DNA from: an uncultured Balneolaceae bacterium
Lineage (GTDB): Bacteria > Bacteroidota > Rhodothermia > Balneolales > Balneolaceae
Direction: 5' to 3'
Assembly (NCBI GenBank): GCA_938003885.1
Contig: CALKWT010000162.1
Coordinates: 1 to 6,408 of the forward strand
DNA length: 6,408 nucleotides
A model generated the notes under the pieces. The model saw nothing but the letters and a program-made list of their open reading frames with translations. It was not told where the DNA came from and searched no databases. Both the position numbers and the translations under genes were made by a program. This document shows positions 1 through 6,071 of the stretch, one piece after another. The number at the start of each line of letters is the position of its first letter. Positions within the stretch are counted from its first letter, which is position 1.

Positions 1-107
1 ATCCTTTGGAAAAGAAATTCAGGAATCCGTACGATTTTTATTACATTTTTCTTATAGCCCCGGGATGGTAAAGAGGGGATGAAATAACCATCAAAAAAAC
101 CTGTCCT
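1..107 (+). other. Leader region upstream of the SMP-30 gene
   Basis: This AT-rich stretch (about 20 to 57) is followed by a GC patch and a purine-rich Shine-Dalgarno-like block. I see no gene in it. It holds two very short ORFs, ATG at 65 (5 codons, stop at 80-82) and ATG at 79 (2 codons, stop at 85-87). Both look accidental. A TTATAG word at 52-57 could be a -10 element, but no good -35 lies at the right distance, so I do not call a promoter. Confidence 0.3.
72..79 (+). promoter_or_regulatory. Shine-Dalgarno-like block AGAGGGGA, misplaced for the ATG at 108
   Basis: AGAGGGGA is a good ribosome-binding sequence, but it ends 28 nt before the ATG at 108, too far for normal use. It sits 10 nt before an in-frame ATC at 90-92, followed by AAA AAA ACC. 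Translation from there would give an N-terminus of the MKKT type ahead of the same signal peptide. The block therefore favours a start at 90 over 108, although AUC is a very rare initiator. Confidence 0.4.
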
Positions 108-1013
108 ATGTGCCGTTTCAACAGAATCCTTCTCCCGTTTACCCTTCTTGTTGCCCTCACCGTTATTCACCCTGCAGAAGCCCGGCAGAGCAACCTCATT
201 GCAGAAGGGGCAGAATTAACCCTGCAATCGGCACGGTTTACTTTTACGGAGGGCCCAGCCACAGATTCCGAAGGAAACATCTACTTTACAGATCAGCCTG
301 ATAACAAAATCTGGAAATATAGTACCGGGGGAGAGTTCTCACTGTTTATGGAGAATGCGGGGCGGTCCAACGGAATGTATTTTGACAACGACGGACATCT
401 GCTGACCTGTGCAGATGAAAAGAATGAAATCTGGTCCATTTCGCCAGAGGGAGAGGTCTCTGTACTGGTTGCCTCATTTAAGGAGCGGAGGCTCAATGGC
501 CCAAATGATCTGTGGGTTCATCCGGATGGCGGGATCTACTTTACAGACCCGTACTATCAGAGAGAGTACTGGAGTCATAACGAAAAAGAGATTGAAGAGG
601 AACGCGTTTACTACATCACACCCGACCGCAGCGAAATTCGGATTGCAGCAGATGGATTGGTCCGGCCAAATGGGATTATCGGAACTCCGGATGGTAAAAC
701 ACTTTATGTTGCCGATATCGATGACCGGAAAACCTACTCCTACACCATTCTTCCGGATGGCTCTCTCACTGACCGCAAGCTCTTTGCAGAACCCGGTTCT
801 GACGGCATGACAATCGATGAACAGGGAAATATCTACCTGACTGGAGACGGAGTGCTGGTCTTCGACTCCTCAGGCAGGCAGATAGAGCATATTGAGGTCC
901 CCGAAAACTGGACAGCCAATGTAACCTTCGGAGGAGCGGACAGAAAGACTCTTTTTGTCACGGCGATGTCCGGTATCTACACACTTCGGATGAATGTTAA
1001 AGGGGTGCGTTAA
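108..1013 (+). CDS. Exported SMP-30/gluconolactonase/LRE-like beta-propeller protein
   Basis: This 301-residue protein has a signal peptide: Cys-Arg-Phe-Asn-Arg at the N-terminus, a hydrophobic core at about 7-20, and a likely cleavage after Ala-Glu-Ala (residues 23-25). The rest has repeated propeller-blade motifs of the type DxxGNIYFTD (53-62), DNDGHLLT (93-100), HPDGGIYFTD (138-147), TPDGKTLYVAD (193-203) and DEQGNIYLTG (237-246). The metal-binding residues of the SMP-30 family match E48 (in TEGP), N188 (in RPNG) and D232 (in SDGM), with N130/N133 in LNGPND as substrate-side residues. Family members are calcium- or zinc-dependent lactonases acting on sugar lactones. The substrate here is unknown. 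Export suggests a periplasmic role. The length is normal for the family. It converges on the slipin operon, 23 nt away. The start is uncertain: the reading frame is open back to position 72, and the Shine-Dalgarno-like block points to an ATC at 90 instead. Confidence 0.9.
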   Translation: MCRFNRILLPFTLLVALTVIHPAEARQSNLIAEGAELTLQSARFTFTEGPATDSEGNIYFTDQPDNKIWKYSTGGEFSLFMENAGRSNGMYFDNDGHLLTCADEKNEIWSISPEGEVSVLVASFKERRLNGPNDLWVHPDGGIYFTDPYYQREYWSHNEKEIEEERVYYITPDRSEIRIAADGLVRPNGIIGTPDGKTLYVADIDDRKTYSYTILPDGSLTDRKLFAEPGSDGMTIDEQGNIYLTGDGVLVFDSSGRQIEHIEVPENWTANVTFGGADRKTLFVTAMSGIYTLRMNVKGVR

Positions 1014-1019
1014 GCCGCA

Positions 1020-1054
1020 GCCTGGCACTCTCTGATTTATGAAGTGTGCCCGGC
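1020..1054. terminator. Imperfect hairpin between convergent genes, possible bidirectional terminator
   Basis: GCC-T-GGCAC (1020-1028) pairs with GTGCC-C-GGC (1046-1054), giving 3+5 bp around one mismatch. Two further pairs can form inside after a T-T mismatch. The hairpin lies just after the SMP-30 stop and covers the last codons of the second slipin gene. No T-run follows on either strand, so an intrinsic terminator is doubtful. It may instead be a 3'-end stabilising structure. Confidence 0.35.
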
Positions 1055-1978
1055 AGGGTTTGAACCTTGAATGGAGAGGTTCTGAATGATCTCGTCGTAG
1101 TTGGAAAGATCCTTCGGCATGATTATTTGATTCCTCTCTTTGCCCAGGTGCGACAGCGCATCCAGATACTTTTCCTTGAGCTGAAGCTCCATGGCAGCGA
1201 CTCCTTCCGGGGAAGAGAGTGCGGCTGCCAGCTGCTCGATAGAGACAGCGGTTGCCTCGGCTAAAGATTCGATCTCCCTGGCAAGGCCTTCCGCCTCATT
1301 GATCCGTCGCTGCATCTCGCCCATGGAGATGTTGATGATCTCCGCTTTCCGGCCTTCAGCTTCATTTACCTTCGACTCCTGAACCCCCTCCGAACGGGCA
1401 ATAACTGCTCTGCGCTCCCTTTCCGCCGTCATTTGGCGTTCCATTGCCTTTTGGACTGTCCGGGGTGTTTCGATATTTTTTATCTCATATCTGTGCACCT
1501 TGATCCCCCATGAGGTCTCCATTTCACTGAGTACCTTGACCACCTCTTTGCTCATCATCGTCCGCTCTTCAAACGTCTCGTCAAGATCCATCTGGCCAAT
1601 CACCGACCGGGTTGTGGTTTGGGCGAGCTGAACGGACGCAAAGCGGTAATCGGTGATGCCGTAACTGGCATTCACAGGGTCAACCACACTGATATAAATC
1701 ACGCCATCCACTTCCACTTTCACGTTATCCTTGGTAAAGCACTCCTGCGGCTCCACTTCTATGGTCTCTTCTCTCAGATCCTGCTTGTAGACCACTTTGT
1801 CAAAGAAAGGAATGAGCACATGGAATCCGGGCCCGAGCGTCTTGTGATAGTTGCCCAGCCGCTCTACAATATGTGCATATTGATTGGGGACCAACCGAAT
1901 GGATTGCAGAAACTTAAAAACCAGATAGATGGCGAAAATAGCAAGGACTGCCTGACTGAAGATTTCCAGTGCTTCCAT
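1037..1978 (-). CDS. Slipin/stomatin-like SPFH (band 7) protein, second of a tandem pair
   Basis: This 313-residue protein has one N-terminal membrane segment (about 8-28). The SPFH/band-7 domain follows (about 30-195), with ERLGNYHKTLGPGFH at 39-53, a TKDNVKVEVDG stretch at 82-92 and WGIKVHRYEI at 157-166. A charged coiled-coil with SEG/AEG repeats runs from about 180 to 245, and a short tail follows. It belongs to the paraslipin/QmcA group; E. coli QmcA is 305 residues. Such proteins oligomerise into membrane-bound rings or microdomain scaffolds that often regulate membrane proteases. Its start is well fixed: a GGAGGA ribosome site lies 7 nt upstream, and the upstream slipin stops 1 nt before the ATG. 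By hand count it is about 53% identical (110 of 206), without gaps, to the upstream slipin across the SPFH and coiled-coil region. The N-terminal anchors and C-terminal tails differ. Confidence 0.95.
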   Translation of the reverse strand: MEALEIFSQAVLAIFAIYLVFKFLQSIRLVPNQYAHIVERLGNYHKTLGPGFHVLIPFFDKVVYKQDLREETIEVEPQECFTKDNVKVEVDGVIYISVVDPVNASYGITDYRFASVQLAQTTTRSVIGQMDLDETFEERTMMSKEVVKVLSEMETSWGIKVHRYEIKNIETPRTVQKAMERQMTAERERRAVIARSEGVQESKVNEAEGRKAEIINISMGEMQRRINEAEGLAREIESLAEATAVSIEQLAAALSSPEGVAAMELQLKEKYLDALSHLGKERNQIIMPKDLSNYDEIIQNLSIQGSNPAGHTS

Positions 1979-1979
1979 A

Positions 1980-2927
1980 TTACCTTCCTCCCTGAATTTT
2001 TGTGGATGAATGCCTGGCTGCAGGCGTGTGATCGCTGATGGTGCTTACCCCTTCAAAGAACGTTTTCAGATTTGCTGTTTCCACTGGCAGTACAGAGACC
2101 TGCGTTTTTTCAATGATTTTGCCAAATTGATCGATATACTGCTCAATCAGCTTGGTTTTGATGGCCAGATCCCCGCCAGGTTTTTTGATTGCTTCGGCAA
2201 TCCGCTGTACCCCATTGGCTGTGGCTTCTGAAACAAGCTCAATTTTTTTTGCCCGTCCGATAGCTTCGTTGATACGGCGCTGTCGCTCTGCTTCTGATAT
2301 GAGTACCTGGCTTCTTTTTTCTCCTTCCGATTCATTGATTCTTGCCTGGCGCATGCCTTCCGAATTGGTGATCTCTGCACGCTTTTCTCTCTCCGCTTCC
2401 ATCTGTTTTTCCATGGTGTCAATAATCTCTGCAGAAGGGCGTATGTTGCGGATTTCGTAACGCATCACCTTAATGCCCCAGGGGTTTGAAGCTTTGTCCA
2501 CTTCTCTGACAATATTTTCATTCATCAATTCCCGTTCTGAAAAGGTATCATCGAGAGTTATTTTGCCGATTTCACTTCTCATGGTGGTCTGCGCCAGATT
2601 TACAGCAGCAGCCTTGTAATCGGATATTCCGTAACTGGCCCGGTGAGAATCCATCACCTTTATATAGACCAGCCCATCCACTGCGACCTCAATGTTGTCG
2701 TTTGTAATACAGGTCTGACTGGGTACATCAATCACCTGTTCCCGCATCTCCTGACTATAGGCAGCTTTGTCAACAAAAGGGATTAGAAAGTGAAAACCGG
2801 GTTTAAGTGTTTTTTTGTATTTGCCCAATCTTTCCTGAATCACCTCCTCCCGCATCTCCACAATGCGGAAGAGCCGGGTAAAGATAAAATAGGAGATAAG
2901 GACAAGGATTAAGAGTGTAGTCCACAT
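1980..2927 (-). CDS. Slipin/stomatin-like SPFH (band 7) protein, first of a tandem pair
   Basis: This 315-residue protein has an N-terminal membrane anchor (about 3-20: Trp-Thr-Thr-Leu-Leu-Ile then mostly Leu, Ile, Val, Phe). The SPFH domain follows (about 22-187), with ERLGKYKKTLKPGFH at 32-46, TNDNIEVAVDG at 75-85 and NPWGIKVMRYEIRNIRP at 148-164. A Glu/Arg-rich coiled-coil with repeated NSEG and ESEGEK units spans about 175-235. The NPWGIKV...EIR(N/D)(I/V)RP block closely resembles E. coli QmcA. The expected role is a membrane-anchored ring or raft scaffold working with the NfeD partner encoded 38 nt upstream. The start at 2927 has no Shine-Dalgarno but places the anchor correctly. The C-terminal tail (about 296-315: Ser-Asp-His-Thr-Pro-Ala-Ala...) is polar and not shared with its paralogue. 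It is probably co-transcribed with both neighbours. Confidence 0.95.
   Translation of the reverse strand: MWTTLLILVLISYFIFTRLFRIVEMREEVIQERLGKYKKTLKPGFHFLIPFVDKAAYSQEMREQVIDVPSQTCITNDNIEVAVDGLVYIKVMDSHRASYGISDYKAAAVNLAQTTMRSEIGKITLDDTFSERELMNENIVREVDKASNPWGIKVMRYEIRNIRPSAEIIDTMEKQMEAEREKRAEITNSEGMRQARINESEGEKRSQVLISEAERQRRINEAIGRAKKIELVSEATANGVQRIAEAIKKPGGDLAIKTKLIEQYIDQFGKIIEKTQVSVLPVETANLKTFFEGVSTISDHTPAARHSSTKIQGGR
1986..1991 (-). promoter_or_regulatory. Strong ribosome-binding site GGAGGA inside the end of the upstream slipin
   Basis: GGAGGA encodes the two final glycines of the upstream slipin (Gly-Gly-Arg-stop) and ends 7 nt before the ATG at 1978. With the TAATATG junction (1-nt gap), this suggests translational coupling of the two slipins. 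It is the strongest Shine-Dalgarno in the window. Confidence 0.8.
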
Positions 2928-2965
2928 GAGTCTGAAGGTTACTTTAATAGGTTAAATAGAGTTTT

Positions 2966-3454
2966 TCAGGTTTGCAGGGTTCTGTTTTCTAACCGGCTGA
3001 TCTCATCCACCGGTTCAACAATCCAGATCGTGCTCTCCCGGTAGCTGATTCTTGCTTTGGTCCCTGCCGGAATAACCCCTTCGAGAGCTCTGGCCTGCCA
3101 GGTGATCCCGTTATAACGGATACGTCCGTTCTCATTTTCACTGGAGACCTGTTCAATCACATCCACAATCTGTCCGGCTGCCTCCACATCTTCATCTGCA
3201 GTTTTAAAATCCGACTCCCCTTTAAAATACTTTTTAATAAAAGGCCGTATGGCAACGGTCAGGCCTACAGCGAGAAGCAACCAGGCGGTAACTGAAATAC
3301 CGGGATCTGACACAATCCCAAGCCATCGTAATATGCCGACGATTACCCCGCTGAATCCCAGAAAAAAAGCCAATCCTCCCGGGAGCACAAGCTCCAGTAC
3401 CATTAGAATTGATCCCCCTGCCAAAAAAATCCAGGTTATTGTATCGGCGTCCAC
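2966..3454 (-). CDS. NfeD-like membrane protein (slipin partner)
   Basis: From the preferred GTG start the protein is 162 residues. It has two or three hydrophobic helices in the first 75 residues (TWIFLAGGSILMVLELVLPGG, then FFLGFSGVIVGILRWLG, then TAWLLLAVGLTVAI). A soluble C-terminal OB-fold-like NfeD domain follows (about 90-150), with GQIVDVIEQV, RIRYNGITWQARA, IPAGTKARI and TIWIVEPV. NfeD proteins pair genetically and physically with SPFH proteins; E. coli YbbJ with QmcA is the closest layout. The open frame extends to an ATG at 3565 (199 residues), but the extra 37 residues are polar/aromatic and not family-like. That ATG also has no well-spaced ribosome site, whereas the GTG at 3454 has AAGGA 7 nt upstream. 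The gene is the first of an operon with the two slipins. Confidence 0.88.
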   Translation of the reverse strand: MDADTITWIFLAGGSILMVLELVLPGGLAFFLGFSGVIVGILRWLGIVSDPGISVTAWLLLAVGLTVAIRPFIKKYFKGESDFKTADEDVEAAGQIVDVIEQVSSENENGRIRYNGITWQARALEGVIPAGTKARISYRESTIWIVEPVDEISRLENRTLQT

Positions 3455-3460
3455 TTCATT

Positions 3461-3466
3461 ATCCTT
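3461..3466 (-). promoter_or_regulatory. Ribosome-binding site AAGGAT deciding the NfeD start
   Basis: Read on the minus strand, AAGGA is followed by 7 nt (TAATGAA) and then GTG at 3454. The spacing is near ideal and supports the shorter NfeD product rather than initiation at the ATG at 3565. Confidence 0.6.
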
Positions 3467-3517
3467 ACTATACTTTTTTTGAGTTCCGATAAATAACCAT
3501 TTCAGAAATAAAAAACC

Positions 3518-3538
3518 GGAATATTCCTGTAATTGAGC
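3518..3538 (+). repeat. Operator-like direct repeat, copy 1, with a perfect 10-nt palindrome
   Basis: GGAATATTCC (3518-3527) is a perfect palindrome. It runs into TG and then TAATTGAGC (3530-3538). The unit recurs in similar form at 3579-3599, 61 bp away, about six helical turns. Both copies lie in the divergent region between the NfeD operon and the ABC exporter. A regulator binding site is plausible but unproven. Confidence 0.4.
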
Positions 3539-3578
3539 ATTTAGTTTATGATCTTCACAACTCATGGCCCGCGATTGT

Positions 3579-3599
3579 GGTAATTCCTCTTAATTGAGC
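3579..3599 (+). repeat. Operator-like direct repeat, copy 2
   Basis: GGTAATTCCTCT followed by TAATTGAGC. Compared with copy 1, it shares the GG lead, ATTCCT and an identical 9-mer TAATTGAGC, at the same total length (14 of 21 positions identical without gaps, more if a gap is allowed). It lies just upstream of the candidate exporter promoter. An 8-nt match (TAATTGAG on the minus strand, 5480-5487) also lies upstream of the lipoprotein gene. Confidence 0.4.
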
Positions 3600-3613
3600 T
3601 TATTTTTACCGGT

Positions 3614-3641
3614 TTGCTGTAGCCGCATTCAATCATATCAT
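3614..3641 (+). promoter_or_regulatory. Candidate promoter for the ABC exporter
   Basis: TTGCTG (3614-3619), a 16-nt spacer and TATCAT (3636-3641) resemble -35 and -10 elements. The -10 matches five of six consensus bases and the -35 is weak. A start about 7 nt downstream would fall at the ATG itself (3649), giving a leaderless or almost leaderless message. That would agree with the absence of a Shine-Dalgarno. Confidence 0.3.
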
Positions 3642-3648
3642 TTAAATA

Positions 3649-5439
3649 ATGAGCCAAAAAGCATCTGGTAGATCTCCGCTTCTGCAACTCTTAAGGTACA
3701 TGAAGCCTTTTCGCAGCAAGGTTTTGCTGGCGACACTCTTTTCCGTACTCAATAAACTGTTTGATCTCGCCCCGCCCATGCTGATTGGGGCGGCAGTTGA
3801 TGTGGTAGTAAAGGGAGATGAGAGCCTGATTGCAGGCTTGGGGATTACAGATCCGTTTGATCAGCTGATCTGGCTGGCCGGTGTAACGGCTGTTGTGTGG
3901 ATAATGGAGTCGGTCTTTCAATACCTGTTTGAAATCTACTGGAGGGATCTGGCGCAATTTGTACAGGACAACCTGCGTAAAGATGCCTACTCCAATGTAC
4001 AGGAGCAGGAGATGGCTTTTTTTGAGGATAAATCGTCAGGGGATCTGATCTCCATCCTGAATGATGATGTCAATCAGCTGGAGCGGTTTCTGGATCATGG
4101 AGCGAACGATCTGATCCAGGTGTTTGTCACCGTGGTGGTGATCGGTTCAATTTTCATGTTCTCGGCACCTGAAATCGGGTGGATGGCTCTTGTCCCGATG
4201 CCTTTTATCATCTGGGGTTCCGTCTGGTTTCAGAGGAAACTGGCACCGCGCTACAGCAAAGTGAGAGAGCGGGCCGGGGAGACCAGTTCTCAGCTGGTCA
4301 ATAACCTGAGTGGTATTGCTACGATCAAGAGTTTTGGGACAGAGATGTATGAAAAGCAAAGAATTTCGCACCTGTCGGGGAATTATAAAGAGGCCAACCA
4401 GAGTGTGATCAGGCTGAGTGCTGCTTTTGTACCCCTGATCCGGATGCTGATCCTGACCGGTTTCATAGGAATTTTGGTTTTTGCCGGTTTCAAAACCTTA
4501 AATGGTGAGATGGAAGTAGGATTGTACAGTGTGCTGATTTTTGTGACACAGCGGCTCTTGTGGCCTTTGACCAGGCTGGGAGAGACGTTTGATCTCTATC
4601 AGCGGGCGATGGCCAGCACCCGCAGAATTATGACCTTGCTTAAGATCGATGAAACCCTTCCCGACGGGAGCCTGAATATAGATCCTGAGGATGTAAAGGG
4701 GGGATATGAATTTGAAAACGTATCGTTTCAGTACCGTACCGGAGGACAGGTTCTTCGGGATCTTTCCCTTCAGATCCATCCGGGAGAGACAGTGGGAATT
4801 GTGGGTGCAACCGGCGCAGGGAAAAGCAGTATGATCAAATTGCTGATGCGCTTTTATGATGTGAACGGCGGAAGAATTTTTCTGGACGGAAAGGATATCC
4901 GAAAGTACAAGATGCGGGACGTGGTCCGGGCGGCGGGCCTGGTAAGTCAGGACATTTTTCTCTTTCATGGAACGGTGAAGGAGAATATCCGGTATGGAAC
5001 GTTTGATGCCGCAGATGAAGAGGTTGAGGAGGCCGCACGGTTGGCTGAAGCTCATGATTTTATTATGGCTCTTCCAGAAGGGTATGACACGGTCGTTGGC
5101 GAACGGGGACAGAAGCTTTCAGGCGGGCAGAGACAGAGGATTTCACTCGCAAGGGCCATACTCAAAAATCCGCCGATCCTCATTCTGGACGAGGCGACTT
5201 CCGCTGTAGATAATGAGACGGAAGCGGCAATCCAGAAGTCCCTTTTCAAAATTACACAGAACCGAACCACGATCATTATCGCCCATCGTCTCTCAACAAT
5301 CCGCCACGCTGACCGGATCTATGTATTGAGTGAAGGCAGATTGGCAGAGTGGGGAAAACATGAGGAACTCATTAAGGCAGAGGGAATTTACCATCAGTTA
5401 TGGATGGTTCAGTCTGGCGAATTGAAGATGGAGTCGTAG
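3649..5439 (+). CDS. ABC half-exporter (fused membrane domain and ATPase), MsbA/ABCB-like
   Basis: This 596-residue protein has an N-terminal type-1 exporter membrane domain with about six helices (roughly 24-52, 72-96, 153-172, 176-194, 257-281, 289-309). A C-terminal ATPase domain starts near 352. All motifs are present and canonical: A-loop Tyr362, Walker A GATGAGKSS (386-394), Q-loop Gln434, signature LSGGQ (490-494), Walker B ending in Asp514 with catalytic Glu515, D-loop SAVD (518-521) and switch His546. It should therefore work as a homodimer in the inner membrane, hydrolysing ATP at both sites to export a lipid, peptide or drug. The substrate cannot be read from sequence. The length is typical of the family. 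The start follows an AT-rich leader with no ribosome site. It is divergent from the NfeD-slipin operon and no partner half-transporter lies next to it. Confidence 0.97.
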   Translation: MSQKASGRSPLLQLLRYMKPFRSKVLLATLFSVLNKLFDLAPPMLIGAAVDVVVKGDESLIAGLGITDPFDQLIWLAGVTAVVWIMESVFQYLFEIYWRDLAQFVQDNLRKDAYSNVQEQEMAFFEDKSSGDLISILNDDVNQLERFLDHGANDLIQVFVTVVVIGSIFMFSAPEIGWMALVPMPFIIWGSVWFQRKLAPRYSKVRERAGETSSQLVNNLSGIATIKSFGTEMYEKQRISHLSGNYKEANQSVIRLSAAFVPLIRMLILTGFIGILVFAGFKTLNGEMEVGLYSVLIFVTQRLLWPLTRLGETFDLYQRAMASTRRIMTLLKIDETLPDGSLNIDPEDVKGGYEFENVSFQYRTGGQVLRDLSLQIHPGETVGIVGATGAGKSSMIKLLMRFYDVNGGRIFLDGKDIRKYKMRDVVRAAGLVSQDIFLFHGTVKENIRYGTFDAADEEVEEAARLAEAHDFIMALPEGYDTVVGERGQKLSGGQRQRISLARAILKNPPILILDEATSAVDNETEAAIQKSLFKITQNRTTIIIAHRLSTIRHADRIYVLSEGRLAEWGKHEELIKAEGIYHQLWMVQSGELKMES

Positions 5440-5453
5440 TGCCAGACGGCACT
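5438..5453 (+). terminator. Perfect 6-bp hairpin starting in the exporter stop codon
   Basis: AGTGCC (5438-5443) and GGCACT (5448-5453) pair perfectly around the tetraloop AGAC. The first two bases belong to the TAG stop. No T-run follows (the next bases are CCTGGG), so it is not a standard intrinsic terminator. It may be a factor-assisted terminator or a 3'-end stabiliser. Confidence 0.35.
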
Positions 5454-5554
5454 CCTGGGTTCAAGCTTAGGATTGAATTCTCAATTATAGATCCTTTTAC
5501 GTTATTTATCGTGAGAAATCCGTCCTATATCGTATCTTCTTTCTGATTAAACCA

Positions 5555-5584
5555 ATGCAAAATCAATTATTCAATTACCCATGA
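5555..5584 (+). other. Possible 9-codon leader ORF overlapping the lipoprotein start
   Basis: ATG at 5555 opens nine codons (MQNQLFNYP) and stops at TGA 5582-5584. This overlaps the lipoprotein ATG at 5581 as ATGA, a classic coupling geometry. No Shine-Dalgarno precedes it, the region is AT-rich, and so short an ORF could easily arise by chance. Confidence 0.15.
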
Positions 5585-6012
5585 AAAAACTTATCTTCTT
5601 CATCTTATCCGTCACTACTGCAGGATTTCTGATCAGTTGTGAATCTGGTCAAACAGAACCAACTCCAAACAATCAAACCGAAACATCCGGGTATATGCTA
5701 CAGCACAACGTCTATTTTTATCTGAATGAAAATGTTTCCGAACAGGAAAAGAGTGAATTTGAAGAAGGGCTCAGAAAGATTACAGCCATTGAATCCATTC
5801 ATAAGTTTGAACTGGGCATTCCGGGCGCGACCGCAGAACGGGATGTTACCGATCACTCCTACGCTTACGCGATTTTTTCCTGGTTTACCTCACTTGAAGA
5901 TTATAAGACGTACGATGAGCATCCGGTCCATCTGGAATTTATAGATTCTTTCAACCACCTCTGGGCAGATGTGAAAGTCTATGATTCCGAGATCATCGAG
6001 AGCAATCTGTAA
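5581..6012 (+). CDS. Dabb-domain (stress-responsive A/B barrel) lipoprotein
   Basis: This 143-residue protein starts with MKK, a hydrophobic stretch (4-18) and the lipobox LISC, with Cys20 as the lipidated residue. A short polar Thr/Asn/Pro/Glu linker (21-38) follows. Residues about 41-136 look like a Dabb ferredoxin-like domain: HNVYFYLNE at the start (42-50), a helix around EQEKSEFEEGLRKI, a GIPGATAERDVTDHSYAYAIFSWF stretch (79-102), then LEDYKTYDEHPVHLEFI (105-121) with the typical Y-x-x-H-P-x-H. Dabb proteins form dimers with varied, often unknown functions, and most family members I know of are soluble cytoplasmic proteins. The lipid anchor implies attachment to the inner or outer membrane. 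It has no ribosome site and probably its own promoter. It ends at a strong terminator. Confidence 0.88.
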   Translation: MKKLIFFILSVTTAGFLISCESGQTEPTPNNQTETSGYMLQHNVYFYLNENVSEQEKSEFEEGLRKITAIESIHKFELGIPGATAERDVTDHSYAYAIFSWFTSLEDYKTYDEHPVHLEFIDSFNHLWADVKVYDSEIIESNL

Positions 6013-6032
6013 TGCCATTTCTCATAAAGAAG

Positions 6033-6070
6033 AAAAGCCTCACCGCGTTGTAACGTTGTGAGGCTTTTTT
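6033..6070. terminator. Strong bidirectional intrinsic terminator
   Basis: An 11-bp perfect stem, AAAAGCCTCAC (6033-6043) with GTGAGGCTTTT (6058-6068), continues after one mismatch into 4 more pairs around the tetraloop TGTA. T6065-6070 forms the U-tract for the plus-strand lipoprotein gene. On the minus strand the complement of the A-rich left arm gives TTTTCTTCTTT, serving the barrel gene that ends at 6167. Confidence 0.93.
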
Positions 6071-6071
6071 A

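Noticed and set aside
93..99. Run of seven A as a possible slippage or frameshift site before the SMP-30 gene
   Set aside because: Both other frames close within a few codons upstream, so no longer product would result.
409..810. 133-codon plus-strand frame inside the SMP-30 gene
   Set aside because: It is the alternative frame of a gene with conserved propeller motifs and catalytic residues. Its product shows no domain.
1619..2038. 139-codon plus-strand open frame across the slipin junction
   Set aside because: It is antisense to two well-supported slipin genes, has no ribosome site, and its His-rich composition is typical of shadow frames.
3467..3472. TATAGT on the minus strand as a -10 box for the NfeD operon
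   Set aside because: It has no matching -35, and a transcript starting there would lose the AAGGA ribosome site.
4498..5055. 185-codon open frame on the minus strand inside the exporter gene
   Set aside because: It lies wholly antisense to the membrane and ATPase domains, whose motifs are complete. Its translation has no recognisable domain and mirrors the codon structure of the sense gene.
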